NCBI RefSeq assembly: GCF_000421105.1
Contig: NZ_ATWF01000001.1
Span: 902,930-966,929 of the forward strand
DNA length: 64,000 nt
DNA from: Limisalsivibrio acetivorans
GTDB taxonomy: Bacteria; Chrysiogenota; Deferribacteres; Deferribacterales; Geovibrionaceae
Direction of reading: 5' to 3'
Below are positions 1-9,423 of the stretch, in pieces (position 1 is the stretch's first letter; each line of letters begins with the position of its first letter). A program made the translations under genes and the position numbers. A model generated the notes under the pieces. That model was not told the origin of the DNA. It saw only the letters and a program-made list of their open reading frames with translations, and made no database searches.

Positions 1-25
1 AGAACAAAGATAATTGAAAGTATTC

Positions 26-733
26 TCATTTGTCTGTTTTAACTATGATCGGGCTGTATTTTGTGCTCGATTTGACATTTGCAAGCCTCTTCTTTGCCGC
101 CGTGTAGCCCGGTTCCTCACAACAGCGCACTCTGTACCATACACCTTTGCTTCCCAGATCTATTCTAACCATAAAAACATCAGGAAATACAGACTTAAGG
201 GATCGCATCTCCTCCACTGCCTTGTATTTCTCTTTGTAGGCAACCAGTTGAAGAACATATTTAGGACCCGAATCAACCTTTTTTACAGGCTCAGGTTTCG
301 GCTTTGGTTGTGGTTTTGGTTTGGGAGCTGGCTTCGGTTTTGGCTTGGGCTTAGGCTTTGGGGCAGGTTTTGGTTCAGGCGCAGGCTCAGGTTTCGGCTC
401 AGGTTTAGCCTCACGTTTCGGCAACGGCTTCTCCTTTGCCTCATCCTCAGCTTTGGCCGTCTGAACAGGCTTCTCTTCAGGGGCTCGCTCACCCTCACGT
501 ACAACGAGATCGCCATTTCCATCGAGAACATAATGGATTCGCTCCCCTTCGCCGGGATCGGTATAAGCACTTCCATTCAGAGGCTTTTTCAACCCCGCAG
601 TGCGGTTGTCACCCTTCGGGGAGCCGAACATGCTCCCCACATACGCAACTAGAACCGCCGCTCCGCCGAAAAGCAGAAAGAATATGAATACTACAAGAAT
701 ATTCCTGCCGAAGTTATCCTTGTTTTCGGGCAA
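26..733 (-). CDS. SPOR-domain membrane protein
   Basis: A 235-residue protein with a short cytoplasmic start, one membrane segment at about residues 11-33, a long Pro/Lys/Glu-rich linker (about 80-150, many PKP repeats) and a C-terminal SPOR domain (about 157-232). SPOR domains bind denuded septal glycan, so a division-site envelope protein is likely. The linker is long enough to cross the periplasm to the peptidoglycan. The start lies 2 bases after the argS stop, so it is cotranscribed with argS. Apparent ORFs on the opposite strand come from the low-complexity linker. Domain recognition is good; the precise role is inferred. Confidence 0.85.
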   Translation of the reverse strand: MPENKDNFGRNILVVFIFFLLFGGAAVLVAYVGSMFGSPKGDNRTAGLKKPLNGSAYTDPGEGERIHYVLDGNGDLVVREGERAPEEKPVQTAKAEDEAKEKPLPKREAKPEPKPEPAPEPKPAPKPKPKPKPKPAPKPKPQPKPKPEPVKKVDSGPKYVLQLVAYKEKYKAVEEMRSLKSVFPDVFMVRIDLGSKGVWYRVRCCEEPGYTAAKKRLANVKSSTKYSPIIVKTDK

Positions 734-735
734 AT

Positions 736-2385
736 CTACATCCTTTCCGGTGCGCTAACACCAAGAAGACCAAGCCCGAAACGAACAGCAGAAGCTACTG
801 CCAGTGCTAGGGAAAGCCTTGCACCTGTGAGTTCGGGGTTATCGGGCATGATGATTACAGTATTGTAGTAGTATGAGTGGAACATGGAGGCAAGATCCTG
901 CAGGTAATAAACAATCCTGTGCGGTTCCCTGTGTGATGCCGCCGATTCCACGATACCCTTGAGCTCAAGTATTTTTCTGGTAATAGCCTGCTCGTCGTCG
1001 AGGGTAAGAAGGGACAGGTTCTCACCACTCTTAAACTCAACCCCCTGCTCCTCCGCCTTGCTTAAAAGACTGCAAACACGGGCATGGGCGTACTGAACAT
1101 AGTAAACAGGGTTATCGGAGGTTCGCTTCTTTGCTAGATCCAGATCGAAGTCGAACTGCGCCTGAAAATCCCTCATGAGATAGAAGAAACGTGAGGCATC
1201 AATACCAACCTCGTCCAAGAGCCACTTAAGGGTTATAAACTCCCCTGCCCTTGTGGACATGGAAACACGCTCCCCGTCTTTAACAAGATTCACCATCTGG
1301 ATGAGCACAACCTCAAAATCCCTGTCGTCATACCCTAGGGCCTTAACAGCGGAATCGAGCCTCTTAACGTATCCATGGTGGTCCGCTCCCCATACATCGA
1401 TGGAGGTCTGAACACCCCTTTTATATTTGTTCCTGTGGTATGCGATATCCGAAGCGAAGTAGGTGTATTCACCGTTCTGCCTCTGCACAACCCTGTCCTT
1501 ATCATCGCCGAATTTTGTTGAAGCGAACCAGACAGCGCCGTCCTTATCGTAGACGTGCCCTTTCACTCTGAGCTCGTCGAGGCATTCCTGCACATCCCCC
1601 TTATCATAGAGGGATTTCTCACTGAACCATTCATCAAATTCCACACGGAACTGGGCGAGATCATCCTTTATACTGCCGCCGATCTCATCAAGCCCGTAGC
1701 TCAGGCAGACCTTCAGAGCCTCGTTTTCGCCCATGAGGTAAACCTTTTTCCCCTCATTCGCATATACGACCTTAGCCACATCCATGATGTAATCACCCTT
1801 GTAACCATCCTCGGGGAACGGATACTTTTCGCCGATGAGCTCATGGTAGCGTGCGAGAATACTTTTTGAGAGGTTAAGCATCTGCTTGCCGGCATCGTTT
1901 ACGTAATACTCCCGCTGAACGGAATATCCGGCTGCCTCGAGGATCCGGGCCACGCTGTCGCCGTAGGCGGCGTTTCTTCCGTGGCCGATATGCAGGGGCC
2001 CTGTGGGGTTTGCGCTGACAAATTCAACCATAACCCTTTTGTCGCCACCCATGTCGGAGCGGAAGTGCTTGTCGGAATCGATTGAGTCCCTGATCATATC
2101 TTCAAAAAATGAGTTTGATATCCTGAAATTTATAAAACCGGGGCGGACAGCCTCGGCACTTTCCACCATAGGGTGGTTTATCCGTGTGCAGATATCCCCT
2201 GCAATCTCAAGGGGGTTTTTCCTGAAAGCCTTCGCGAGCTTGAGTGCGCAGTTAGCGGCAAAATCACCGTGGTCCCTGTTGTTGGGTATCTCCACGGTAT
2301 ATTCAGGGAGGGCGCATTCAATCTCCGCTTCTTTGATCATATCATCAAGTATTTTGTCCAGTTCTTTCTTAAGAGCTTCTTTCAA
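736..2385 (-). CDS. argS: Arginyl-tRNA synthetase
   Basis: Class I aminoacyl-tRNA synthetase of 549 residues that charges tRNA-Arg. The N-terminal additional domain is followed by the HIGH signature inside FVSANPTGPLHIGHGRN. A KMSKS-equivalent stretch (GERVSMSTRAGE) follows, and a C-terminal anticodon-binding DALR domain ends in the usual GVxxPERM form. Length is normal for the family. First gene of a two-gene operon with the SPOR protein; the upstream region is shared with a divergent signalling gene. Confidence 0.97.
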   Translation of the reverse strand: MKEALKKELDKILDDMIKEAEIECALPEYTVEIPNNRDHGDFAANCALKLAKAFRKNPLEIAGDICTRINHPMVESAEAVRPGFINFRISNSFFEDMIRDSIDSDKHFRSDMGGDKRVMVEFVSANPTGPLHIGHGRNAAYGDSVARILEAAGYSVQREYYVNDAGKQMLNLSKSILARYHELIGEKYPFPEDGYKGDYIMDVAKVVYANEGKKVYLMGENEALKVCLSYGLDEIGGSIKDDLAQFRVEFDEWFSEKSLYDKGDVQECLDELRVKGHVYDKDGAVWFASTKFGDDKDRVVQRQNGEYTYFASDIAYHRNKYKRGVQTSIDVWGADHHGYVKRLDSAVKALGYDDRDFEVVLIQMVNLVKDGERVSMSTRAGEFITLKWLLDEVGIDASRFFYLMRDFQAQFDFDLDLAKKRTSDNPVYYVQYAHARVCSLLSKAEEQGVEFKSGENLSLLTLDDEQAITRKILELKGIVESAASHREPHRIVYYLQDLASMFHSYYYNTVIIMPDNPELTGARLSLALAVASAVRFGLGLLGVSAPERM

Positions 2386-2694
2386 CTTTTCTCACCTCAA
2401 GGGATTATCAACCGGGATAGTATCAGCTTGGTGCCGCTAATTCAATAATATTATACTTATCACAAAACCTGCTTAAAAAACATTTGCTTTTAAGCATGCC
2501 GATGCTTCAGCAGAGTTTTACAGAGGTAAAAAAGAGTTGAATGTTACCATCCGATAATATACATATATTAAGTATATTTTTTAGGGGCGAAATGTTCGTA
2601 GGTGTTAATACACTCAAATTCTTAAAGTTTCACATTAAAAACCCTTATTTCAGTGATAGAATAATATTATTAACTCATTGCAGGTTGGTGGTTG
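2386..2694. other. Divergent intergenic region with two inverted repeats
   Basis: No gene seen. It separates argS from the diverging signalling gene and should hold both promoters. Two hairpins are visible: GCTTAAAA (2471-2478) with TTTTAAGC (2488-2495), and AATATAC (2556-2562) with GTATATT (2572-2578) followed by a T run. Either could be an operator or a weak terminator. I could not fit a c-di-GMP riboswitch consensus here. Confidence 0.4.
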
Positions 2695-4011
2695 ATGAAC
2701 AGCGGCTTTATAGACAAACTTTCCATACTATACGTAGAGGACGAAGACGCCATACGTGAGCGTCTGTCCAGATTCCTCCAGAGACGTACCCAGACCCTCT
2801 ATCAGGCTGCAAACGGCCGTGAGGGGCTTGAGATGTTCCATGAGTATAAGCCGGACATCGTTATTACCGACATACGTATGCCCGTTATGGACGGCCTCAG
2901 CATGGCAGAGCAGATCCGGGAAGCGGATCACGACATCCCGATTATCATCACCACAGGCCACAACGATGAGGAATTCTTCCTGCGCTCCATTGATATAGGC
3001 ATAGACAAATACGTCAAGAAACCCATCAACTTCAAAGAGTTTATACAGATCCTCCTGCGCACTGCAAAGACAGTAATCCAGCAGAAGGAGATCGAAGCAA
3101 AGAACGAGTTCATCAAAACCGTTCTCGACATCAATCCCCAGCTCATCCTCATCACAGACGGCGAAAGGATAAGCTACCTTAACCAGTCTTTCCTGGATTT
3201 CATAGGCTGCACCAGTATCGAGGAATTCAGCGACCGTTTCGGCAGTATCGACTACTTCCTCGTTGAAGAGGAGGGCTCCTTCTATAAGAACAAGAATTTC
3301 GCCGAATGGGTCAACTACGCCATCAAGGACCAGTCCGGTCAGCTTTCTGTGGTTATGACCAAAGACTTCCAGAACAGAAGCCGTGAGGATATAGACAAAA
3401 GCACCTTTATGCTCACCGTAAACCAGGTTCCCTCCCAGGAGGAATGGCTCCTCAGCTTCAGCGATGTAACAAGGATAGAAGAGGAAAAGCAGCTGTACCG
3501 TGTTCTCTCTCTGCAGGACCACCTCACAGGAATATACAATCGTAAAAAGTTCTATGATGAACTCTCCAAGGAGATCGACAGGGTAAACCGCTACCAGCAG
3601 AAGCTTAGCGTTATCATGTTTGATGTGGACCATTTCAAGTCGGTAAACGATACCTACGGACACCAGGTAGGTGATAAGGTTCTGCAGGATATCTCCCAAA
3701 TAGTCCGCAGGGCAATTCGTAAAACGGATGTCTTTGCCAGATACGGCGGCGAGGAATTCACTTTGCTTATGCCCGGAACCCACGAACAGGGAGCTGTGGA
3801 CATTGCTGAAAGGCTGAGAAGAGAGATCGAGGAGTACAGGTTTGCCCACGGCGGCGGTGTTACATGCAGCTTCGGGGTTGCAGAGATTGACCATAACGAT
3901 GATTCAGACACCTTTGTCAAAAAGGCGGATGTAGCCCTATACAATGCAAAGGAAAACGGCAGAAACAGGGTGGAGGTTTTCAGAACCGGCGGGTTCTCCT
4001 GCATTAAGTAA
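2695..4011 (+). CDS. Response regulator-PAS-GGDEF diguanylate cyclase
   Basis: A 438-residue protein: receiver domain (about 1-120, phospho-acceptor Asp in IVITDIRMPVMDG), a PAS-like middle domain (about 135-260), and a C-terminal GGDEF domain with an intact GGEEF active site. An RxxD (RKTD) lies exactly five residues before GGEEF, the spacing of the c-di-GMP inhibitory I-site. It should make c-di-GMP when phosphorylated and be product-inhibited. ATG 2695 is preferred over the adjacent TTG 2692 because of GGTGG upstream. No cognate kinase is next to it. A long ORF on the opposite strand is a shadow. Confidence 0.9.
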   Translation: MNSGFIDKLSILYVEDEDAIRERLSRFLQRRTQTLYQAANGREGLEMFHEYKPDIVITDIRMPVMDGLSMAEQIREADHDIPIIITTGHNDEEFFLRSIDIGIDKYVKKPINFKEFIQILLRTAKTVIQQKEIEAKNEFIKTVLDINPQLILITDGERISYLNQSFLDFIGCTSIEEFSDRFGSIDYFLVEEEGSFYKNKNFAEWVNYAIKDQSGQLSVVMTKDFQNRSREDIDKSTFMLTVNQVPSQEEWLLSFSDVTRIEEEKQLYRVLSLQDHLTGIYNRKKFYDELSKEIDRVNRYQQKLSVIMFDVDHFKSVNDTYGHQVGDKVLQDISQIVRRAIRKTDVFARYGGEEFTLLMPGTHEQGAVDIAERLRREIEEYRFAHGGGVTCSFGVAEIDHNDDSDTFVKKADVALYNAKENGRNRVEVFRTGGFSCIK

Positions 4012-4146
4012 ACCGCACCCTTTCCGGGTAAAAACCGTTTGCCTTGAACCTGTTTTAGTTGTACATTCCGGTCAAGTATTCACCAAGCGGGACGAATAAG
4101 TATCGTAGGGTTCTATTGATATAAAAGCGTAAACACCGGCGGGTTT

Positions 4147-4842
4147 ATGATCAAGCTATATAATGTCAGCGTATCTTTCTTTGGAGAAAAAAAGGCACTG
4201 GACGGCGTTAACATAAAGGTTAAGCCGGGCGAATTCCTCTATATTACAGGGGAGAGCGGTGCCGGTAAGTCCACTTTGCTCAGACTCATCTATGCGGACC
4301 TCTACCCCACAAGAGGCGTTGTTATGGTGGATGGGCAGAATGTCAGCAATATGGATTCAAAAAGCATACCATTCCTGCGCCGGCGGATCGGGGTTGTCTT
4401 TCAGGACTTCAAACTTCTGGAGGAAAAATCCGTTTACGACAATCTCAAGATGGCCCTCGAGTTCTTCTATATGGATCCAAAGGCTATGCAGGAGAGGATA
4501 CACCCCCTTCTCAAACAGCTGGGCATCTTTGTTAAACGTGACACAACGGTGAAAAAGCTCTCCGGCGGTGAGAAGCAGAGGGTCGCCATCGCCCGGGCGC
4601 TGATCAATGAGCCCCGTGTTATCCTCGCCGATGAACCCACAGGAAACCTCGACCACGATAATGCAGATTCCATCATGAAACTTCTGCTTGAAAACAGGGA
4701 CAAGGGCGCAACGGTTATAGTTGCCACCCATGACGACAGACTCATGCAGGAATACCCCGCCAGAACCATCGCCCTCAAGTACGGCAAGGTGAAAGAGGAC
4801 ACAGGCGCTGAGGAGTCGGAAGAAAAGGAGGCCGAGGCATGA
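4147..4842 (+). CDS. ftsE: Cell-division ABC transporter ATPase FtsE
   Basis: ABC ATPase of 231 residues with Walker A GESGAGKST, signature LSGGEKQR and Walker B VILADEPTGN. It pairs with FtsX to transmit ATP-driven conformational change across the inner membrane and control septal peptidoglycan hydrolysis. Its stop overlaps the ftsX start by 4 bases, so the two are translationally coupled. It starts the run of genes reaching to about 11.4 kb. Confidence 0.96.
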   Translation: MIKLYNVSVSFFGEKKALDGVNIKVKPGEFLYITGESGAGKSTLLRLIYADLYPTRGVVMVDGQNVSNMDSKSIPFLRRRIGVVFQDFKLLEEKSVYDNLKMALEFFYMDPKAMQERIHPLLKQLGIFVKRDTTVKKLSGGEKQRVAIARALINEPRVILADEPTGNLDHDNADSIMKLLLENRDKGATVIVATHDDRLMQEYPARTIALKYGKVKEDTGAEESEEKEAEA

Positions 4843-5735
4843 ACAGGCTGAGAATTATGCTCCAGCACGGTTTCCGGCTCTTCCGTGAAACGATGACCCT
4901 CAATGTTGCCTCGGTTATAACCGTTGTCACCGTTCTTTTCATATACAACATGTTTGTGGTGGTCGGCATCAGTGTGGACTCCTTCCTCAAGGAAATGACA
5001 AGGGTAAACTCCATACGTGTCTACCTTCGCACAGAGAACAAGATCGCCATAGACGAGCTCAGGAAAGACTTCGCCGACCTGCAGGGTGTTGAGGAAGTGG
5101 TGTACTACTCCTCCGAGGATTCCTTCAAGCACCTGCAAGAAACAACGGTAAACATAAACTATCTGGACAAGATACCCGAGGATCTCTTCCCCAGCTTTAT
5201 AGAGGTTAAGGTTGAGGAGGGGTTTCAAGACGGAGGCTACATACGGAAGCTTGAGCGGCAGATAATCGCCTTTGAGAATGTCGATGTAGCCAGCTACGGT
5301 GAGAAATGGGTCCAGAACTTCAGCGACATCCGCTCAGCGGTTAAGCTCTTTATGATAATACTTACCATGTTCCTCACTATCTCCATGGGAATAATCATAT
5401 TCAACACAATACGATTGAGCCTCTTCCGCTACAGGGAGGATATACAGATATACAGCCTGGTGGGGGCTACACGCTCTTTCATTGAGATGCCCTACCTTAT
5501 CTCCTCCTTCGTTGAGGTAAGTATCGGCTTTGTGCTTTCCTCCTCTGTTGTGTATGGCTTTATGCTATTTCTTAACAACAAACTTCTCGCCCCTGTGGAG
5601 CTGGATTTTGTCCTTCTTCCCGGTCTTGGCTACTATATAAAAACATATCTGTTCCTCATATTTGTGAGCATCATAGCTAGTATGTTGAGCGTAACCTCTT
5701 TCCTCAATAAGGTGAAGAGCATCAATGATCCGTAA
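4839..5735 (+). CDS. ftsX: Cell-division permease FtsX
   Basis: A 298-residue FtsX-type permease. It has an N-terminal cytoplasmic stretch and first membrane helix (about 22-43). A large periplasmic domain (about 45-165) is the part that binds EnvC-type activators in this family. Three further C-terminal membrane helices follow. It sits between ftsE and an EnvC-like gene with overlapping ends (4 bases upstream, 11 bases downstream), which supports the assignment. Confidence 0.94.
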   Translation: MNRLRIMLQHGFRLFRETMTLNVASVITVVTVLFIYNMFVVVGISVDSFLKEMTRVNSIRVYLRTENKIAIDELRKDFADLQGVEEVVYYSSEDSFKHLQETTVNINYLDKIPEDLFPSFIEVKVEEGFQDGGYIRKLERQIIAFENVDVASYGEKWVQNFSDIRSAVKLFMIILTMFLTISMGIIIFNTIRLSLFRYREDIQIYSLVGATRSFIEMPYLISSFVEVSIGFVLSSSVVYGFMLFLNNKLLAPVELDFVLLPGLGYYIKTYLFLIFVSIIASMLSVTSFLNKVKSINDP

Positions 5736-6900
5736 GATCATCGCAACCGCCACCCTGTTTCTGCTGGCTCTCTCCTCATGGGCCGATTACAACGAGGACA
5801 GACTGCTCGAAACAAACTCCTACCTCAAAGAGTTGAAGCAGCAGCTGGACGAGGAGCGTGAACAGCTTGAGGAGATCGAAAACACCAAGAAACAGCTTGC
5901 CGAGAAGATCGACAACCTGAACGAAACCATAGATTACCAGAAGAAGCTTATCCGTGAGCTTACCCTCCAATCCAGAGAGGCGAGGGAAGCTGTTATGGCG
6001 ATGGATAAAGAGATGCGTACTCTAGAGGTGGAGCTGCGCAAACTCCGGGAATCCATCGAGCAGAGTAACATCTATCTTATTGACAACATAGACTATGTTA
6101 ACGTAAAACTCCTTCTCTTCTCCAAACACTCTAGAGATACCATAAAGAATATGGAGATTGTTGAGAACATAAACCTCCAGCTTATCAAAAAAGTAAGCGC
6201 CATCAAGGAGAAGACAACACGCCTCGAACAGCTCACCGAGGAAAAAGAGGCTAAAGCTAAGGATCTTGAGCATCTAGTTCGTGTAAAGCGCAGGGTTATG
6301 GACGACTACGAGGCAGAGCAGACAAGGCTCGAACAGCTTGTGGCAGTCATGAAAGAGGATGAAGCGAGCAAGAACGAATACATGAGGCTTCTCAAGGAGA
6401 AGCAGGAAGAGTTCGAAAACAAGCTCGATAGGATCCGCAAAAAGATCGAACGTGAGAAAGAGAAAGAAGAGGAGAAGAAAGCGGACTCCTCAGGCTTTGC
6501 CTCCCTTAAAGGTAAGCTCGACTGGCCCGTTCGGGGAACTGTAATCGAACACTTCGGGCCGAAAAAGGTCAAAGGATTCAAAGGGACTATACAGAATAAA
6601 GGTATAAAGATACGCCCCGGAAAATCGGGGGAGATAAGAACCGTTTACGGCGGCACAGTGAAATACGTTGACACTATAAGGGGGTTCGGCAACCTTGTTA
6701 TCGTTCGCCACCCCGACTCGTACTTCACTCTGTACGCCAATATGGACAGGGTTAATGTAACAGTGGGACAGGAGCTCGCCAAAGGGCAGGCCATCGGCAC
6801 CGTGGGAGTTGACCTTGGCGGCGTTGAGTCCTATCTTTACTTTGAAATAAGAAGGCATAATGTTGCCGTTAATCCGGCAGAATGGCTGAAACCTCTCTAG
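5725..6900 (+). CDS. EnvC-like murein hydrolase activator
   Basis: A 391-residue secreted protein: signal peptide (about 1-20), long coiled coil (about 20-255), then a C-terminal LytM/M23 domain (about 265-390). The catalytic zinc ligands look lost. The usual GxDI position reads GIKI, the YxHL position reads YANM, and the HFE position reads YFE. This matches EnvC/NlpD-type activators that switch on amidases rather than cut themselves. FtsEX-EnvC is the known control route, and the gene overlaps ftsX. The target amidase is not in the window. Confidence 0.88.
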   Translation: MIRKIIATATLFLLALSSWADYNEDRLLETNSYLKELKQQLDEEREQLEEIENTKKQLAEKIDNLNETIDYQKKLIRELTLQSREAREAVMAMDKEMRTLEVELRKLRESIEQSNIYLIDNIDYVNVKLLLFSKHSRDTIKNMEIVENINLQLIKKVSAIKEKTTRLEQLTEEKEAKAKDLEHLVRVKRRVMDDYEAEQTRLEQLVAVMKEDEASKNEYMRLLKEKQEEFENKLDRIRKKIEREKEKEEEKKADSSGFASLKGKLDWPVRGTVIEHFGPKKVKGFKGTIQNKGIKIRPGKSGEIRTVYGGTVKYVDTIRGFGNLVIVRHPDSYFTLYANMDRVNVTVGQELAKGQAIGTVGVDLGGVESYLYFEIRRHNVAVNPAEWLKPL

Positions 6901-6910
6901 GAGAAGATAA

Positions 6911-8155
6911 ATGAATTTTACTAAGAAACTGCTGCCTGCACTGGCCGCCGTTACAATGATTGCGCTGATTGCGGCGTCCGCCTTTGTTATCCGCACAGGG
7001 AGTGTCCATGCGGCAAAGGATGAAAGATATAAAAACCTCGAGCTTTTCTCCGAGGCGATGCACCTTATCGAGCAGAACTACGTTGAGCCCGTTGAGAATA
7101 AAAAGCTCATCGAAGGTGCCATCAGTGGTATGCTCCATGAGCTGGACCCCCACTCAACATACCTCTCCGCCGAAGACTTCAACGAGTTCAAGGTGGACAC
7201 CAAGGGAGAGTTCGGCGGTCTCGGTATAACCATAGGGATGAGGGACAACATACTCACCGTTATATCACCCCTTGAGGATACACCCGCCTACCGCAAAGGC
7301 ATTAAGGCCGGTGACAAGATAATCAAGATCGAAGATAACTCCACAGCCGGAATTACCCTGAACGAGGCGGTTAAGAAGCTCAGAGGGAAGAAGGGAACGG
7401 ATGTAACGATAACCATCATGCGCGACACGAAGGACAAGCCTTTCGATGTAACAATAACAAGAGACATCATCAAGATACACTCGGTCAAGCATTCCATGAT
7501 AGGGGACGATGTGGGCTATATCCGTATAATCCAGTTCCAGAACGACGTATCCGATGAGATAGCAGCTGCCGTTACAGACCTGCGGAATAAAGGGGCAGAA
7601 GGGTTTGTTATCGACCTGCGAAATAACCCCGGCGGACTCCTTTCCGAGGCTATCAAGGTATCCAGCATCTTCCTCCCCGCAAACCTGGAGGTTGTTTACA
7701 CCAAGGACAGAAACGGGCGTGATCAGCACTTCCGCTCCTCTATGCTCTCCACAAAGGAGAAGGAGAAGCCTCTGGTCGTACTCGTGAACGAAGGCTCGGC
7801 CTCCGCATCGGAGATATTCTCAGGCGCCGTTCAGGACCACGGCAGGGGAACTCTTATAGGTAAGAACACCTACGGCAAAGCCTCTGTTCAAACAATCATC
7901 CCCATCGGCGAGGGTGCAGCCATGAAGCTCACCACTGCAAAATACTACACCCCCAAAGGAAGGATGATTCACGAAACAGGCATCAAGCCCGATGTTGTGG
8001 TTGAACAAAAGGATGATGAGATGGATATTCAGGAAGGGGAAGATATCGACCCTGAACTCGTATCCAACACCGCAAAGCCCAAGCTCGACCTTGAAAAGGA
8101 CGAACAGCTCAAGGCCGCGTTTGACAAGATGAGGGAAATGCTCGGCAATGGCTGA
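6911..8155 (+). CDS. ctpA: C-terminal processing protease (S41), CtpA
   Basis: A 414-residue periplasmic protease with an N-terminal signal/anchor (about 8-30), a PDZ domain (about 90-170) and an S41 Ser-Lys catalytic core. The nucleophile region is NEGSASASEIF and the lysine region is GKNTYGKASVQ. Family members trim or degrade envelope proteins, including peptidoglycan hydrolases. It lies 10 bases after the EnvC-like gene and overlaps the next gene by 8 bases, which suggests a shared role in controlling wall hydrolysis. Confidence 0.95.
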   Translation: MNFTKKLLPALAAVTMIALIAASAFVIRTGSVHAAKDERYKNLELFSEAMHLIEQNYVEPVENKKLIEGAISGMLHELDPHSTYLSAEDFNEFKVDTKGEFGGLGITIGMRDNILTVISPLEDTPAYRKGIKAGDKIIKIEDNSTAGITLNEAVKKLRGKKGTDVTITIMRDTKDKPFDVTITRDIIKIHSVKHSMIGDDVGYIRIIQFQNDVSDEIAAAVTDLRNKGAEGFVIDLRNNPGGLLSEAIKVSSIFLPANLEVVYTKDRNGRDQHFRSSMLSTKEKEKPLVVLVNEGSASASEIFSGAVQDHGRGTLIGKNTYGKASVQTIIPIGEGAAMKLTTAKYYTPKGRMIHETGIKPDVVVEQKDDEMDIQEGEDIDPELVSNTAKPKLDLEKDEQLKAAFDKMREMLGNG

Positions 8156-9422
8156 AAAGAAAAGAACACAGAGAAAGCCGGCAGCTAAGAAGCCGGCTTC
8201 TAATAAAAGAAAAACCACGGGGACCCGCAAAAGGACCACGAGGAAGAAGAATACTCCTATATTTGAAAGTAAGCAGGCGCTTATACTCGGCGGTGTGCTC
8301 CTTGTAGCACTTGCTGTTTTCGGAGGCCTTTTCCTTGGGATGAAGGCCGCCACGGGTGATGAGACCCCATCCGCAAGCCAAGAGGTTCAGCCCAGTGAAC
8401 AGCCCGATGAGGAAGTGGCCCAGACGGACTATGCAGATATAGACAAGGCTCTGAAGCTTGCCATGTTCAACCTAGGCATCCCCAAGGAGAGCATTACCGA
8501 AAGAAGCGTTATGCCCGGTGCCGAGAACACAGTCTTCTACACAATGAAGCTCGACAAGGCTGAACAGGAAAAGCTTGTGGAAGCTGCATCGGAAAGCTTT
8601 GAAAAGCTCGGACTCAAAAGTAGCGAGGAGGAAGGCGGCCTCATGGCGGGCAACGGGGAGATCTCCGTTACCCTCGTTTTCCCCGAGGAGAAGCGGGTAG
8701 AGAAGCCTGTGGAGAAGCCCGAAGCTGTCGAGAAAAAGCCTGAGCTTGGAGATGATGCTCCCAAGATGGCTCTTTTAATCGATGACTGCGGCTATAACCT
8801 GGGACTTGCAAAAAAACTCGCTTCCCTTCAGTACCCCGTCACTATGGCCGTATTACCCCACCTCCCCTACGACAGGGAGACGGCGGACCTTGCAAGAAGT
8901 GGCGGCAAAACCGTATTCCTTCACATGCCCATGGAACCCCTCTCCTACCCAGATACGGACCCCGGCAAGGGTGCACTACTGCTGAATATGCCCCCTACCC
9001 TCATTGAGGCGCAGGTCAAACGCAACGTGGAGTCTTTAGGGATGATCGACGGCTTCAATAATCATATGGGCTCCGCCTTCACAGAGAACGGCAAGAAGAT
9101 GCAGCAGGTTCTCACCTTCATGAAGAGCTACACCGACACCTTCGTGGACAGCTATACATCACCCCGCTCCGTGGCGTATGAAACATGCGTGGCTGCCGGG
9201 TACAAATGCGGACACAACCGCAAGTTCCTTGACAACAAGGCGGATGCTGAGTATATCAAATCGAAGCTCAGAGAGAGTGCGGACTATGCGAAAAAGCACG
9301 GAAGCGTAATCGCCATCGGTCACCTGCGTGACAGCACTGTGGATGTCCTCAGCACATACCTGAGCGAGATAGAGCGTTCCGGCGTTAAGATCGTATCTGT
9401 AAAGGAACTTGTAGGCGGTTGA
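8148..9422 (+). CDS. YibQ-like divergent polysaccharide deacetylase
   Basis: A 424-residue protein with a very basic cytoplasmic start (about 1-40, KK/RK rich), one membrane helix (about 45-65), an acidic linker and a C-terminal divergent polysaccharide deacetylase domain (about 200-424). Recognisable family signatures are LIDDCGYN, VTMAVLPHLPYD, FLHMPMEP, NNHMGSAFT and AIGHLRD. YibQ proteins are periplasmic and often neighbour EnvC and CtpA, as here. The activity is not well established in the family. Confidence 0.88.
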   Translation: MAEKKRTQRKPAAKKPASNKRKTTGTRKRTTRKKNTPIFESKQALILGGVLLVALAVFGGLFLGMKAATGDETPSASQEVQPSEQPDEEVAQTDYADIDKALKLAMFNLGIPKESITERSVMPGAENTVFYTMKLDKAEQEKLVEAASESFEKLGLKSSEEEGGLMAGNGEISVTLVFPEEKRVEKPVEKPEAVEKKPELGDDAPKMALLIDDCGYNLGLAKKLASLQYPVTMAVLPHLPYDRETADLARSGGKTVFLHMPMEPLSYPDTDPGKGALLLNMPPTLIEAQVKRNVESLGMIDGFNNHMGSAFTENGKKMQQVLTFMKSYTDTFVDSYTSPRSVAYETCVAAGYKCGHNRKFLDNKADAEYIKSKLRESADYAKKHGSVIAIGHLRDSTVDVLSTYLSEIERSGVKIVSVKELVGG

Positions 9423-9423
9423 T

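Noticed and set aside
2386-2694. c-di-GMP riboswitch before the diguanylate cyclase
   Set aside because: Conserved riboswitch core could not be fitted.
2728-3894. 388-residue ORF on the minus strand
   Set aside because: Lies wholly opposite the diguanylate cyclase with its clear domains; no family features of its own.
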